This document shows, one piece after another, positions 54,680-64,000 of a DNA stretch of 64,000 nucleotides. The translations under genes were made by a program, and so were the position numbers. Within the stretch, counting starts at the first letter, position 1; each line of letters begins with the position of its first letter. Location: positions 2,666,001 to 2,730,000 of the forward strand of contig NZ_VFOX01000001.1 of NCBI RefSeq assembly GCF_006716345.1. The letters are read 5' to 3'. This stretch comes from Microbacterium saperdae. Lineage in GTDB: Bacteria; Actinomycetota; Actinomycetes; Actinomycetales; Microbacteriaceae. Under the pieces are notes generated by a model that had not been told where the DNA came from, searched no databases, and worked only from the letters and a program-made list of their open reading frames with translations.

Positions 54680-55804
54680 ATGCTGCACACGGAACTGCTC
54701 CCGCGAGACACCGCGGTCCGTCTGATCGACGAGAACGGCACCGCCGTTACGGATGAGCACTACGCCCTGCCCGACGCCGACACCCTCGTGCGCGCCTATC
54801 GCGGACTGATCGAGGGCCGCCGCATCAACGATCAAGCCGGCGCTCTCGTGCGCCAGGGCCGACTCGCGGTCTACCCCTCCTCGCACGGCCAGGAGGCCTG
54901 CCAGGTGGGAGCGTCGATGGCGATCGGCGACACGGACTGGCTGTTCCCGACCTACCGCGATTCGGTCGCCGTGATCGCCCGCGGCGTCGACCCCGCTGAC
55001 GCCCTGGTGCTCCTCAAGGGAGACTGGCACTCCGGCTACGACGTCCGCGCGCACCGCGTCGCTCCGCAGACCACGCCGCTCGCGACCCAGCTGCTGCACG
55101 CCGTCGGGTTCGCGCAGGCCGCGAAGCATCGCGGCGAGGACACGGTCGTGCTCGCGCTCTGCGGCGACGGCGCGACAAGCGAGGGCGACTTCCACGAGGC
55201 CCTGAACTTCGCGGCGGTGTTCCACGTGCCGGTCGTCTTCTTCGTGCAGAACAACGAGTTCGCGATCTCGGTCCCGCTCTCCCGGCAGACCGCCGCGCCG
55301 TCACTGGCGCACAAGGCCATCGGCTACGGGATGCCGGGGCAACGAGTCGACGGCAATGACGTCGCCGCCGTGCTGGCGGTGCTGGGGGAAGCGGTCGAAC
55401 GCGCCCGCACCGGCGGAGGGCCCTCGCTCGTCGAGGCGCACACCTACCGGATGCAGGCGCACACGAATGCCGATGACGACACCCGCTACCGCGAGCGTGA
55501 AGAAGTTCAGGCCTGGGGGGCACGGGATCCGCTGGTGCGTCTGCGCACCTACCTCGCCGGCATCGGCGCACTCGACGACGCCGCCGAAGCGCAGTTCGCC
55601 GCAGGCGCCGAGACGATCGCCACTGCGATGCGCGCCGCCCTGAACACCGATACCGACCTCGACCCCGAGGACCTGTTCCGCTTCGTCACCGAGACGCGAT
55701 CCCCGCAGCTCGAGGAGCAATGGGCGCTGCTGCGCGGAGAGATCGAGCGCGGGCGACCCGAGAACGCCGAGAACGCCGCGACCCCGACCGGAGGCCACCG
55801 ATGA
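54680..55804 (+). CDS. bkdA: Branched-chain 2-oxoacid dehydrogenase E1 alpha subunit
   Basis: 374 residues. The thiamine diphosphate motif runs from GDG (162-164) to NN (191-192), and YPSSHGQEACQVG is typical of the alpha subunit. With E1 beta it decarboxylates the 2-oxo acids of Val, Leu and Ile. AAGGAGGG lies 9 bases before the ATG. A pyruvate or acetoin role is possible, but the divergent Lrp gene and E2 type favour branched-chain acids. Confidence 0.88.
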   Translation: MLHTELLPRDTAVRLIDENGTAVTDEHYALPDADTLVRAYRGLIEGRRINDQAGALVRQGRLAVYPSSHGQEACQVGASMAIGDTDWLFPTYRDSVAVIARGVDPADALVLLKGDWHSGYDVRAHRVAPQTTPLATQLLHAVGFAQAAKHRGEDTVVLALCGDGATSEGDFHEALNFAAVFHVPVVFFVQNNEFAISVPLSRQTAAPSLAHKAIGYGMPGQRVDGNDVAAVLAVLGEAVERARTGGGPSLVEAHTYRMQAHTNADDDTRYREREEVQAWGARDPLVRLRTYLAGIGALDDAAEAQFAAGAETIATAMRAALNTDTDLDPEDLFRFVTETRSPQLEEQWALLRGEIERGRPENAENAATPTGGHR

Positions 55805-56832
55805 CCATCGCACACGACGACGTCCGCGTCGCCGACCGATCGGACCGCGACGTGACGACCCTCAGCATGGCCGCGGCTCTGAATCTCGCCCTGGCGGACG
55901 CGATCGCACAGGATCCCGACGTGGTGGTGTTCGGCGAGGACGTCGGCGCACTCGGCGGCGTGTTCCGCATCACCGACGGGCTCACGGCCCGCTTCGGCGA
56001 AGACCGCTGCTTCGACACTCCCCTGGCGGAGTCCGGAATCGTGGGCACCGCCGTCGGCATGGCCATGAACGGCCTGCGGCCCGTGGTCGAGCTGCAGTTC
56101 GATGCGTTCGCCCTCCCCGCCTTCGAACAGGTCGTCAGCCACGTCGCCAAGCTCGGCAACCGCACACGCGGAGGGATGCGGATGCCGCTGGTGATCCGCA
56201 TCCCGTTCGGCGGAGGCATCGGCGGCGTGGAGCACCACTGCGATTCCTCCGAGGCCTACTACGCGCACACACCCGGACTCACCGTGGTCAGCCCGTCCAC
56301 CCCGCAGGACGCCTACTCGCTGCTGCGCGCCGCGATCTCCTCGCCCGACCCGGTGATCTTCCTGGAGCCGAAGAAGCTCTACTGGACCAAGGGTGAGGTC
56401 GACACCTCGCTCACGGCCGAGCTCGGCACCGCACGCATCGCCCGCGACGGCACCGATGTGACCCTCCTGGCCTACGGCGCCTCCGTAGCGCTTGCTCTGG
56501 AAGCCGCGGACGCCGCCGCCGCAGAAGGGCGCAGCGTGCAGGTCATCGATGTGCGCTCGCTCTCGCCCTTCGACGATGAGACCGTGACGGACGCGGTGCG
56601 ATCGACCGGACGCGCCGTCGTCATCGCCGAGGCCCCGGGCTACGCCTCGGTCGCCTCCGAGATCCAGGCGCGCGTCTTCGAGCGCTGCTTCGAGTTCCTC
56701 GCCGCGCCGGTGCGGAAGGTCACGGGCTTCGATGTGCCCTACGCGCCGCCGAAGCTCGAGCATTGGTATCTGCCCGACGTCGACCGTGTACTCGACGCGA
56801 TCGACACGCTGCACTGGGATGAGGACGCATGA
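55801..56832 (+). CDS. bkdB: Branched-chain 2-oxoacid dehydrogenase E1 beta subunit
   Basis: 343 residues; FGEDVGALGGVFRITDGL and TPLAESGIVGTAVGMA are typical of the beta subunit, and the transketolase C-terminal domain ends in KVTGFDVPYAPPKLEHWYLP. The ATG overlaps the alpha-subunit stop by 4 bp. Forms the alpha2beta2 E1 component. Confidence 0.9.
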   Translation: MTIAHDDVRVADRSDRDVTTLSMAAALNLALADAIAQDPDVVVFGEDVGALGGVFRITDGLTARFGEDRCFDTPLAESGIVGTAVGMAMNGLRPVVELQFDAFALPAFEQVVSHVAKLGNRTRGGMRMPLVIRIPFGGGIGGVEHHCDSSEAYYAHTPGLTVVSPSTPQDAYSLLRAAISSPDPVIFLEPKKLYWTKGEVDTSLTAELGTARIARDGTDVTLLAYGASVALALEAADAAAAEGRSVQVIDVRSLSPFDDETVTDAVRSTGRAVVIAEAPGYASVASEIQARVFERCFEFLAAPVRKVTGFDVPYAPPKLEHWYLPDVDRVLDAIDTLHWDEDA

Positions 56833-58232
56833 GCGCGCCGAGCACCACCACCCACGTCTTCCGCCTGCCCGACCTCGGAGAGGGTCTGACCGAGGCCGGA
56901 CTCGTGCAGTGGCTCGTGGCGGTCGGCGACACGATCGCGACCGACCAGCCCATCGCCGAGGTCGAGACCGCCAAGAGCGTCGTCGAGCTGCCCTCCCCCT
57001 TCGCCGGGGTCGTGACGGCGCTGCACGGAGAGGCCGGAGACACGATCGACGTCGGCGCCCCGGTGCTCGAGGTGGCGGATGCCGCGCAATCCTCCACCCC
57101 GCAGAACGAGATGCAGAACGACGTGGAGCACGAGGCGTATCGCGAAGAGGAACGCGCCGGGTCCGGCAACGTGCTGATCGGCTACGGCACCACCGAGAGC
57201 ACCTCGAAAGGACGCCGACGTCGGCCGGCCGCCACCGCCCCGCGCTCCGGCGCGACCGCGCCATCGCCGGTACCGAGCGTTCCGACGGCCACAGCACCCG
57301 ACCGCTCCCCGGCTGCGGATCGGCGCCCCGTGGCCGTGCGCTCCCCGCTCGTGCGTCGTCTGGCGCGCGATCTCGGCCTGGACGTGCAGACGATCGCCGC
57401 CACCGGGACCGACGGCGCCATCACCCGCGCCGATGTGCTGCGGGCAGCGGTCGACAACGCCGTCGACGGCGCCGCCGCACATCAGCGCGACGCCGCCGCA
57501 CGCACCGCGCCACCGTCCGGTGACGTCATCGACGGGCTCGCCGTGCTCTCCCGAGAGCGGATGTCGCCGCTGCGGCGAGCCGTGAGCGCGAAGCTCAGCC
57601 GCAGCAGGAGCGAGATCCCCGAGGCCACGGTGTGGGTCGATGTGGACGCGACCGAACTGTGGGGGCTGCGGGCGCAGATGGCGCCGGTCGACGGCAGAGC
57701 CCCGTCGATCACGGCACTGATCGCGCGCTTCGTGCTGATCGCCCTCGCCGACTACCCGATTCTCGCCTCGCGCCTCAGCGAGGACGGCAGCGAGCTGATC
57801 TCGTTCGACGGCGTCAATCTCGGCGTCGCGGCTGACACCGAGCGCGGGCTGATGGTGCCGGTCATCCCGCACGCGCACACCCTCACGATCGAGCAGCTCG
57901 ACGCCGGCCTGCGCGAACTCGCTGCGACCGCACGCTCGGGATCGATGGCCCCCGAACGGCTGCGCGGGTCGACCTTCACGCTCAACAACTACGGCGGGCT
58001 GGGGGTCGACGGCTCAGCGGCGATCATCAACCATCCCGACGTCGCGATCCTCGGGATCGGCCGCATCATCGAACGCCCATGGGTCGTCGACGGTGCGATC
58101 GTCGCCCGACGCATCGCCCAGCTCTCCCTGGTGTTCGACCACCGGGTCTGCGACGGCGGCTACGCGGCGGGCTTCCTCCGCCGCGTGACCGAGCTCATCG
58201 AGCATCCGCTCCGCGCATTCGGGCGGATCTGA
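56829..58232 (+). CDS. bkdC: Dihydrolipoamide acyltransferase (E2) of the 2-oxoacid dehydrogenase
   Basis: 467 residues. One lipoyl domain with K49 (EVETAKSVVE), a long linker rich in Ala/Arg/Thr, a subunit-binding domain (RSPLVRRLARDLGLDVQTI) and the catalytic domain with H438 and D442 in FDHRVCDGG. Overlaps E1 beta by 4 bp. No E3 gene is in the operon, so the general lipoamide dehydrogenase must be shared. Confidence 0.9.
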   Translation: MSAPSTTTHVFRLPDLGEGLTEAGLVQWLVAVGDTIATDQPIAEVETAKSVVELPSPFAGVVTALHGEAGDTIDVGAPVLEVADAAQSSTPQNEMQNDVEHEAYREEERAGSGNVLIGYGTTESTSKGRRRRPAATAPRSGATAPSPVPSVPTATAPDRSPAADRRPVAVRSPLVRRLARDLGLDVQTIAATGTDGAITRADVLRAAVDNAVDGAAAHQRDAAARTAPPSGDVIDGLAVLSRERMSPLRRAVSAKLSRSRSEIPEATVWVDVDATELWGLRAQMAPVDGRAPSITALIARFVLIALADYPILASRLSEDGSELISFDGVNLGVAADTERGLMVPVIPHAHTLTIEQLDAGLRELAATARSGSMAPERLRGSTFTLNNYGGLGVDGSAAIINHPDVAILGIGRIIERPWVVDGAIVARRIAQLSLVFDHRVCDGGYAAGFLRRVTELIEHPLRAFGRI

Positions 58233-58253
58233 GGCGAAGCCGGGGCGTCGGAC

Positions 58254-58469
58254 TCATCCGAAGTCGAGGGTCGGCCGTACTGTCGCGTCCTCGATGGTGA
58301 TCCCGACGATGACGGCGTCCGCCTCGGCGACGTCGCGGTCGGTGCGGAACCGGAACAGGCGTCCGTCGCGAGTGGCGGTCTCGTAGGAGTAGTCGCCGGA
58401 AGAGGCGATCAGAGCGCGATCCGGACTGCCGAGATCTGAACGATACGGATCGCATGCGCCGCGGAGCAT
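58254..58469 (-). CDS. Short hypothetical protein, possibly a gene fragment
   Basis: 71 residues, MLRGACDPYRSDLGSPDRAL then DGRLFRFRTDRDVAEADAVI and a DATVRPTLDFG end. The composition looks coding and domain-like, but the start has only a weak ribosome site. It may be the 3' end of a longer lost gene. Convergent with the E2 gene across 21 bp. No family recognised. Confidence 0.45.
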   Translation of the reverse strand: MLRGACDPYRSDLGSPDRALIASSGDYSYETATRDGRLFRFRTDRDVAEADAVIVGITIEDATVRPTLDFG

Positions 58470-58511
58470 ATATCGCCGGCCCTGGGTGCCTCCCAGAGCG
58501 ATACGAAGGGT

Positions 58512-60977
58512 TCAGGCGCGGCCGCGACCGGGGAGCACCGCCGAGGCCGCGGCCCGTGCCTCCGCCGCCGTTCCCGTGGCGAGCACCGCGTGCGCCGCCC
58601 GTCGACAATCGTCCTCGGTGACTTCCGCGACCGCTGCGGCCACGCGTCCCAGCGAGCGCGGCGTCATCGACAGCGACGTGACGCCGAGCCCGATCAGCAC
58701 CGGCGCGAGAGCGGGGTCTCCCCCGGCCTCGCCGCAGACGCCGACCGCCTTCCCTGCCGCGCGTCCGGCTTCCCCCACCATGCCGATCAGGCGCAGCACG
58801 GCGGGCTGCCAGGGATCGTTCAGATCGCCGAGCTCACTGAGCAGCCGATCCGCGGCGAGCGTGTACTGCGCCAGGTCGTTGGTGCCCAGGCTGACGAAGT
58901 CGACGATCTCGAAGAGCTCGGCGGCCAGCAGCGCGGCGGAGGGCGTCTCGATCATGATGCCGACACGGGAGAGCCCGGCCGCCCGCGCACGATCGGCGAA
59001 GTCTCTCGCCTCCTCGACGGTCGCGACCATGGGCGCCATCACCTCGACCTGTGCGGATTCCGCCTCGGTCGCCTGCGCGAGCGCGCGCAGCTGATCGTCG
59101 AGCAGCGCAGGGGTGCGTCGCGCGATGCGCAGACCTCGCACACCGAGCGCGGGGTTGCCCTCGTGATCCGCGTTGGCGAACGGGAGGGGCTTGTCGCTGC
59201 CGGCGTCGAGCGTGCGAACGACGACCTTGCGACCGGGGAACGCCGCGAGCACGCCGCGGTAGGCCGCGACCTGCTCCTCGACGGAGGGCGCATCGACGCG
59301 GTCGAGGAAGCAGAACTCGGTGCGGAACAGTCCGACGCCGTCAGCGTGCGCCGCCGCTGCGTTCACGGCATCCGCCGCCCCGCCGACGTTCGCGAGCAAA
59401 GCGAGAGGGCGTCCATCGCCGAGCGCGCCCTCGCCGTCGAACGGCACGACGGTCGCGGCGGCGATCGCCGCCGCGATGCTCGACTCCGCCGGATCGACCT
59501 CGGCCGTGCCGTGCTCACCGTCCACCAGCAGCACGGCCTCGTCGGGGATCGCCGTCGCGCCGGCGACGCCGACGATCGCCGGCAACCCGAGCGAGCGGGC
59601 GATGATCGCGGTGTGGGAGGTCGGGCCACCCTGTTCCGTGACGAGGGCGACGCACTGCCCGCCCTCCAGCGCCGCGGTGTCGGCGGGAGCGAGGTCGACC
59701 GCCACCAGCACGAACGGCTCGTCGCTCTCCGGCACGCCCGGCATGTCGACCTCGAGGATCTCGGCGATGATCCGGTCTCGCACATCCCGGATGTCGGCGA
59801 CGCGCTCGGCCATCCGTCCGCCCAACGCGGCGAGGCTCTTCTCGTGCGCGCCCGCGGTCTCCCAGACCGCTCGAGCGGCACTCCGGCCCTTCGCCCGCAC
59901 CAGTGCGGTCGCCTCCGAGACCAGCTCGGGGTCCGAGGCCAGCAGGCGCGAAGCATCGAGAATGGCTCGCGCCTCGCCCGTCGCCTGCGCCGTGCGGGAT
60001 CTCAACTGATCGGCCACGGCCACGGCGGCCCATTCGATCGCCGAGGCCTCGGTCTCGCGCTCCTCCACCGGGACGGTGACACCGGCATCGGGTTCCGGTA
60101 ACGCGGGGGCGAGATGCCGTACCGGCGCGGCGACGCTCCCTGGGCTCACACCCCGCCCGCGGAGCACGGTTCCCGAAGCGATCGTCACCGTCTCGCTCGA
60201 CGGCGCCGTGACCGGTGCGACAGGCACGACGGGGGCCGCCGCGACAGAGGTCCCCTCACCGAATCCGTCGTCGAACAGGGCCGCAAGTCTGTCGAGTGCC
60301 GCGTCTGCACCGGCACCGTGGGCCGAGAGCTCGAGTTCGTCACCCTGCCGCGCACCGAGCACGAGCAGCCGCGACAGGCTCGCCGCTGAGGCCTCCGGGC
60401 CATCGGGGAGCCGTCGCAGGCGGACGTCGGCGCCGGCCGATGCCTCCGCGATCAGGGCTGCGGGCCGGGCGTGGATCCCGAGCGGATTGCGTACCTGCAC
60501 CTGCCGCGTGCGCGCGTCTCCTGCGGCGGTCGGGACGTCAGCGGCAGGAGCAGCCGCATCTTCCCCGAGCTGCCCCGTCTTGGCCCCCAGCGCTGCTGAC
60601 GCCTCGGCTGCGACCGCGTCGAGCGAACCGCCGGCAGCGGCCGACACCACGGCAGCCAGCAGCCCCTCCACGAACGGCGCCGGCGCGAGTCGCACGGGGA
60701 CATCGCTCATGCGCAGCTCCAGCGCGAGCTCGGCACTGAGCACCGCGGAGCCCAGATCCATCAGCACCAGCACGCCGTCGCAGTCCGTGGCGAGCTCATC
60801 GATGGCCGCGGCGACCGCGACGGCATCCGTGCCGAGAATGGGCGCGCCGTCCGCGTCCGTCCCCGCCCCGGCGGCGACCTGCACGCGCACGCCGCCTCCG
60901 TGGACCATCTGCAGGGCAAGCTCGAGAGCCGCCTCACCCAGCCGTGCGCTGTGGGAGACGGCGACGATGCCGATCAT
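58512..60977 (-). CDS. dhaM: DhaM-HPr-enzyme I fusion (dihydroxyacetone kinase phosphotransfer protein)
   Basis: 821 residues. Residues 1-135 are the EIIA-mannose-type DhaM domain with H9 as phosphoacceptor; 157-240 are HPr with H169 in NPLGIHARPAAL; 265-821 are enzyme I with H455 in GGPTSHTAIIARS, the PEP-site SLGTNDLAQYTLAADR and the catalytic Cys in GVCGEAGGDP. A full chain of this kind is self-sufficient, taking phosphate from PEP to DhaL-ADP without the general PTS. Its ATG overlaps the dhaL stop. Confidence 0.93.
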   Translation of the reverse strand: MIGIVAVSHSARLGEAALELALQMVHGGGVRVQVAAGAGTDADGAPILGTDAVAVAAAIDELATDCDGVLVLMDLGSAVLSAELALELRMSDVPVRLAPAPFVEGLLAAVVSAAAGGSLDAVAAEASAALGAKTGQLGEDAAAPAADVPTAAGDARTRQVQVRNPLGIHARPAALIAEASAGADVRLRRLPDGPEASAASLSRLLVLGARQGDELELSAHGAGADAALDRLAALFDDGFGEGTSVAAAPVVPVAPVTAPSSETVTIASGTVLRGRGVSPGSVAAPVRHLAPALPEPDAGVTVPVEERETEASAIEWAAVAVADQLRSRTAQATGEARAILDASRLLASDPELVSEATALVRAKGRSAARAVWETAGAHEKSLAALGGRMAERVADIRDVRDRIIAEILEVDMPGVPESDEPFVLVAVDLAPADTAALEGGQCVALVTEQGGPTSHTAIIARSLGLPAIVGVAGATAIPDEAVLLVDGEHGTAEVDPAESSIAAAIAAATVVPFDGEGALGDGRPLALLANVGGAADAVNAAAAHADGVGLFRTEFCFLDRVDAPSVEEQVAAYRGVLAAFPGRKVVVRTLDAGSDKPLPFANADHEGNPALGVRGLRIARRTPALLDDQLRALAQATEAESAQVEVMAPMVATVEEARDFADRARAAGLSRVGIMIETPSAALLAAELFEIVDFVSLGTNDLAQYTLAADRLLSELGDLNDPWQPAVLRLIGMVGEAGRAAGKAVGVCGEAGGDPALAPVLIGLGVTSLSMTPRSLGRVAAAVAEVTEDDCRRAAHAVLATGTAAEARAAASAVLPGRGRA

Positions 60978-61621
60978 CAGGAGCTGCCGGAGATCGCTGC
61001 GGCGAGTGTGTCGAACAGGATCGCGGTCGAGGCCGCCCCCGGGTCGATGTGGCCCGCGCTCCGCTCACCCAGGTAACTGGCGCGGCCCTTGCGAGCGACG
61101 AGCGGGAGGGTCGCCTCGCGTCCGGCCGCGGCGGCGTCGGCCGCACGGCGCGAAGCGGATGCGAGGTCCGCTCCCCCGGCGATCGCCGCATCGAAGGCGT
61201 CGACCGCGGGAGACATCGCGTCGAACATCGTCTTGTCGCCAGCCTCGGCCTTGCCGCGCGCGACGATGCCCTCGAGCCCTGCCCGCAGCGCGGCGGCGAG
61301 ACCGGCCGCATCGAGCTCGGTCACCGCGCCCGCCGTCATGCCCATCCGCAGGAAGAGCGTGCCGTACAGCGGACCGCTGGCACCACCCACCGAGCTGACC
61401 AGCGTCATCCCCACGCCCTTGAGCAGTTCGTCGACCGTGGCGGGCGCTCCGGCATCCAGCTTCTCGACGACGGCGGTCATGCCGCGCGCCATGTTGGAGC
61501 CGTGGTCCGCGTCGCCGATCGCCGAGTCGAGCTCGGTGAGCCACTCGCGCTTCTCGACGACCGCATCACGGAAGCGCGTGATCCAGTCGAGCAACGTGGT
61601 GGTTCCGATGGTGTCAGTCAT
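60977..61621 (-). CDS. dhaL: Dihydroxyacetone kinase ADP-binding subunit
   Basis: 214 residues. The Mg-ADP binding acidic motif ELDSAIGDADHGSNM and GGASGPLYGTLFLRMG are typical. Start at the ATG at 61621; the extra codons upstream reach into the dhaK end. DhaL-ADP is rephosphorylated by DhaM. Confidence 0.94.
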   Translation of the reverse strand: MTDTIGTTTLLDWITRFRDAVVEKREWLTELDSAIGDADHGSNMARGMTAVVEKLDAGAPATVDELLKGVGMTLVSSVGGASGPLYGTLFLRMGMTAGAVTELDAAGLAAALRAGLEGIVARGKAEAGDKTMFDAMSPAVDAFDAAIAGGADLASASRRAADAAAAGREATLPLVARKGRASYLGERSAGHIDPGAASTAILFDTLAAAISGSS

Positions 61622-61674
61622 GCAGCTTCTGTCCTTCTGTCGATTCGGAGCGGGGTCGGGTCGGAGCTCGTCGG

Positions 61675-62667
<993 letters not shown>

Positions 62668-62688
62668 CGTGCGATCTCCTTTGATCTC

Positions 62689-62726
62689 TTTCGCGAAAAT
62701 CGGAAAGCAATTCGTTAATGTCGAAT
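62689..62726. promoter_or_regulatory. IclR operator candidates in the dhaK-iclR divergent gap
   Basis: Two palindromes lie in AT-rich DNA: TTTCGCGAAA (62689-62698) and ATTCG-N7-CGAAT (62710-62726). Both are in the leftward promoter region of dhaK. Confidence 0.55.
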
Positions 62727-62815
62727 ATGCTCGGAGCCAGTCGGCTTGTCAAGATCTATCCGGAAGCCCGACGCAGACGCCGGCTCGATGAGGAACCGGA
62801 AGAGAGGACGGCCGC

Positions 62816-63583
62816 GTGATCCAGGCCATCGACCGCGCCGCGAAGGTGCTCGAACTGCTGCAGGGCGCCCGCCACCTCGGCATCACCGACCTCGCCGCCG
62901 CACTGAGCCTTCCCCCGTCGACCGTGCACGGGATCGTGAAGTCGCTCCGCGCGCACGGGCTCGTCGCCAAGGAGCGCGGCGGGCAGCGCTACATGCTCGG
63001 ACCCACGCTGCTGCGACTCAGCAACGTCTACCTGGACACCCTCGATGTGCGCGCCAGGGCGATGCGCTGGACGCAGGAGCTCGCGCGACGCACCAGTCTG
63101 CCGGTGCGGCTCGGGGCACCGCATTTCCACGAGGTGCTCGTGATCCATCACGATCTGCGCCCCGACGACAGTCAGCAGATGCTCGAGACCGGCGTCGCGA
63201 TCCCCGCGCACGCCTCGGCGATGGGCAAGGTGCTGCTCGCCTACGACCAGGGCTTCCAGCGCAGCGTGTTCGAGCAGCCGCTGCGCAGCCTCACCGGTGA
63301 CACCATCACGGATGTCGCACGACTGACCCTCGAGCTGCCCGCCATCGCCGAACGCGGCAGCGCGAGCGAGATGGACGAGGCCGTGCTGGGCGAGTCCTCG
63401 GTCGCCGCGCCGGTCGCCGACGCCTCGAACGACATCGTCGCCGCGGTCGCCGTGGTCATGCCGACATCGCAGGCACCGGCATCCGACGCCGTGCTCAACG
63501 CCCTGCGCGAGACGGCCCGCAACATCTCCCGCGAGCTCGGGGCGACGTCATGGCCGCCACGGATGGCGCCCGCCGAGGACTGA
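62816..63583 (+). CDS. IclR-family regulator
   Basis: 255 residues: N-terminal winged helix (GITDLAAALSLPPSTVHGIV) and C-terminal IclR effector domain (IPAHASAMGKVLLAYDQ). GTG start with GAGAGGAC upstream. Position suggests control of dhaKLM, like GylR-type regulators of glycerol metabolism. The gap 62668-62815 holds its operators. Confidence 0.9.
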   Translation: MIQAIDRAAKVLELLQGARHLGITDLAAALSLPPSTVHGIVKSLRAHGLVAKERGGQRYMLGPTLLRLSNVYLDTLDVRARAMRWTQELARRTSLPVRLGAPHFHEVLVIHHDLRPDDSQQMLETGVAIPAHASAMGKVLLAYDQGFQRSVFEQPLRSLTGDTITDVARLTLELPAIAERGSASEMDEAVLGESSVAAPVADASNDIVAAVAVVMPTSQAPASDAVLNALRETARNISRELGATSWPPRMAPAED

Positions 63584-63620
63584 ATCGTCCCCGACGGGCG
63601 GGTCACTTCTCGCGTCCGCA

Positions 63621-63642
63621 GGCCCGCTCAGAAGCGCGGGCC
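63621..63642. terminator. Hairpin between convergent genes
   Basis: GGCCCGC and GCGGGCC arms with an 8-base loop between the IclR stop and the GMC stop. Confidence 0.6.
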
Positions 63643-63655
63643 CGCGACAACCGGA

Positions 63656-64000
63656 TCAGACCACGGCGAGCAGGAAGTCCGCCGCGCGCTCGCCGATCAT
63701 GATCGACGGCGCATTCGTGTTGGCGCTCGGCACGAACGGCATCACCGACGCGTCGGCGACACGGAGCCCTCGCACCTCGCGCACCCGCAGCTGCGGGTCG
63801 ACGACGGCCTTCTCATCCACACCCATCCGACACGTACCGACCTGGTGGTGATAGGTGCCGACCGTGCGCCGCGCGAAGTCGCGCAGCTCCTCACGCGTCG
63901 TCACCTCGGGCCCGGGTGCGAACTCGGCTTTGCGGAACGGCGCGAATGCCTCCTGCGCGCCGACTCCGCGCACCAGCTCGATCGCGTCGACCATGGCTTC
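63656..64000 (-). CDS. GMC-family oxidoreductase, C-terminal part (cut by window edge)
   Basis: 114 residues visible to the right edge in one frame. [12 protein letters not shown] and [19 protein letters not shown] match the C-terminus of the GMC protein at 49129-50592, so this is a paralogue. The start lies outside the window. Substrate unknown. Confidence 0.85.
   Translation of the reverse strand, partial: EAMVDAIELVRGVGAQEAFAPFRKAEFAPGPEVTTREELRDFARRTVGTYHHQVGTCRMGVDEKAVVDPQLRVREVRGLRVADASVMPFVPSANTNAPSIMIGERAADFLLAVV

Overview
The window is dense, high-GC DNA of an actinobacterium, most likely a Microbacteriaceae member such as Microbacterium. This is inferred from GC content, ATGA-type gene overlaps, two DUF222/13E12 HNH genes, a long GapB-type GAPDH, an actinobacterial SOS box and a leaderless-type promoter. 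I see no rRNA, tRNA, CRISPR array, phage gene or insertion sequence. Most of the window looks like accessory catabolic genes, regulators and transporters, mixed with a few household genes.

0-26 kb: a Rieske oxygenase with its PDR-type reductase, divergent from a HisC/Pat-like aminotransferase; an AlkZ-like glycosylase; GAPDH; then a putative small-molecule catabolic region. That region holds an amidohydrolase, an O-methyltransferase, an alpha/beta hydrolase, a TetR regulator, a Dpp/Opp-type ABC transporter whose second permease is fused to an ATPase, two unusual aldo/keto reductases, an SDR, a zinc alcohol dehydrogenase, two HSL-type esterases and a Bcr/CflA exporter. Four intergenic sites in this region share a 16-bp palindrome (consensus kTCTACAnnnGTGGAA), which points to one regulon. 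A DUF222-HNH gene with an SOS box, a decayed membrane-protein gene and an SMR efflux pair lie between the blocks.

26-35 kb: small membrane proteins, an SDR, and a TetR regulator beside a copper amine oxidase, with matching palindromes in front of both. A MurNAc recycling set follows (MurQ, BadF-type kinase, divergent RpiR/MurR regulator).

35-52 kb: a FeaR/MoaR-like AraC regulator, a MoaF homologue, an NTF2-like protein and a branched-chain-type ABC transporter with a LivM-LivG fusion. Next come a HAD phosphatase, two SDRs, an APC permease, a second MoaF homologue, a second amidohydrolase, a GMC oxidoreductase and an aldehyde dehydrogenase. With the copper amine oxidase these suggest import and oxidation of amines or amino alcohols.

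52-64 kb: a second DUF222-HNH gene; an Lrp/AsnC regulator divergent from a three-gene branched-chain 2-oxoacid dehydrogenase operon; a dihydroxyacetone kinase operon (DhaK, DhaL and a DhaM-HPr-EI fusion) divergent from an IclR regulator; and the 3' end of another GMC oxidoreductase. Both window edges cut a gene.
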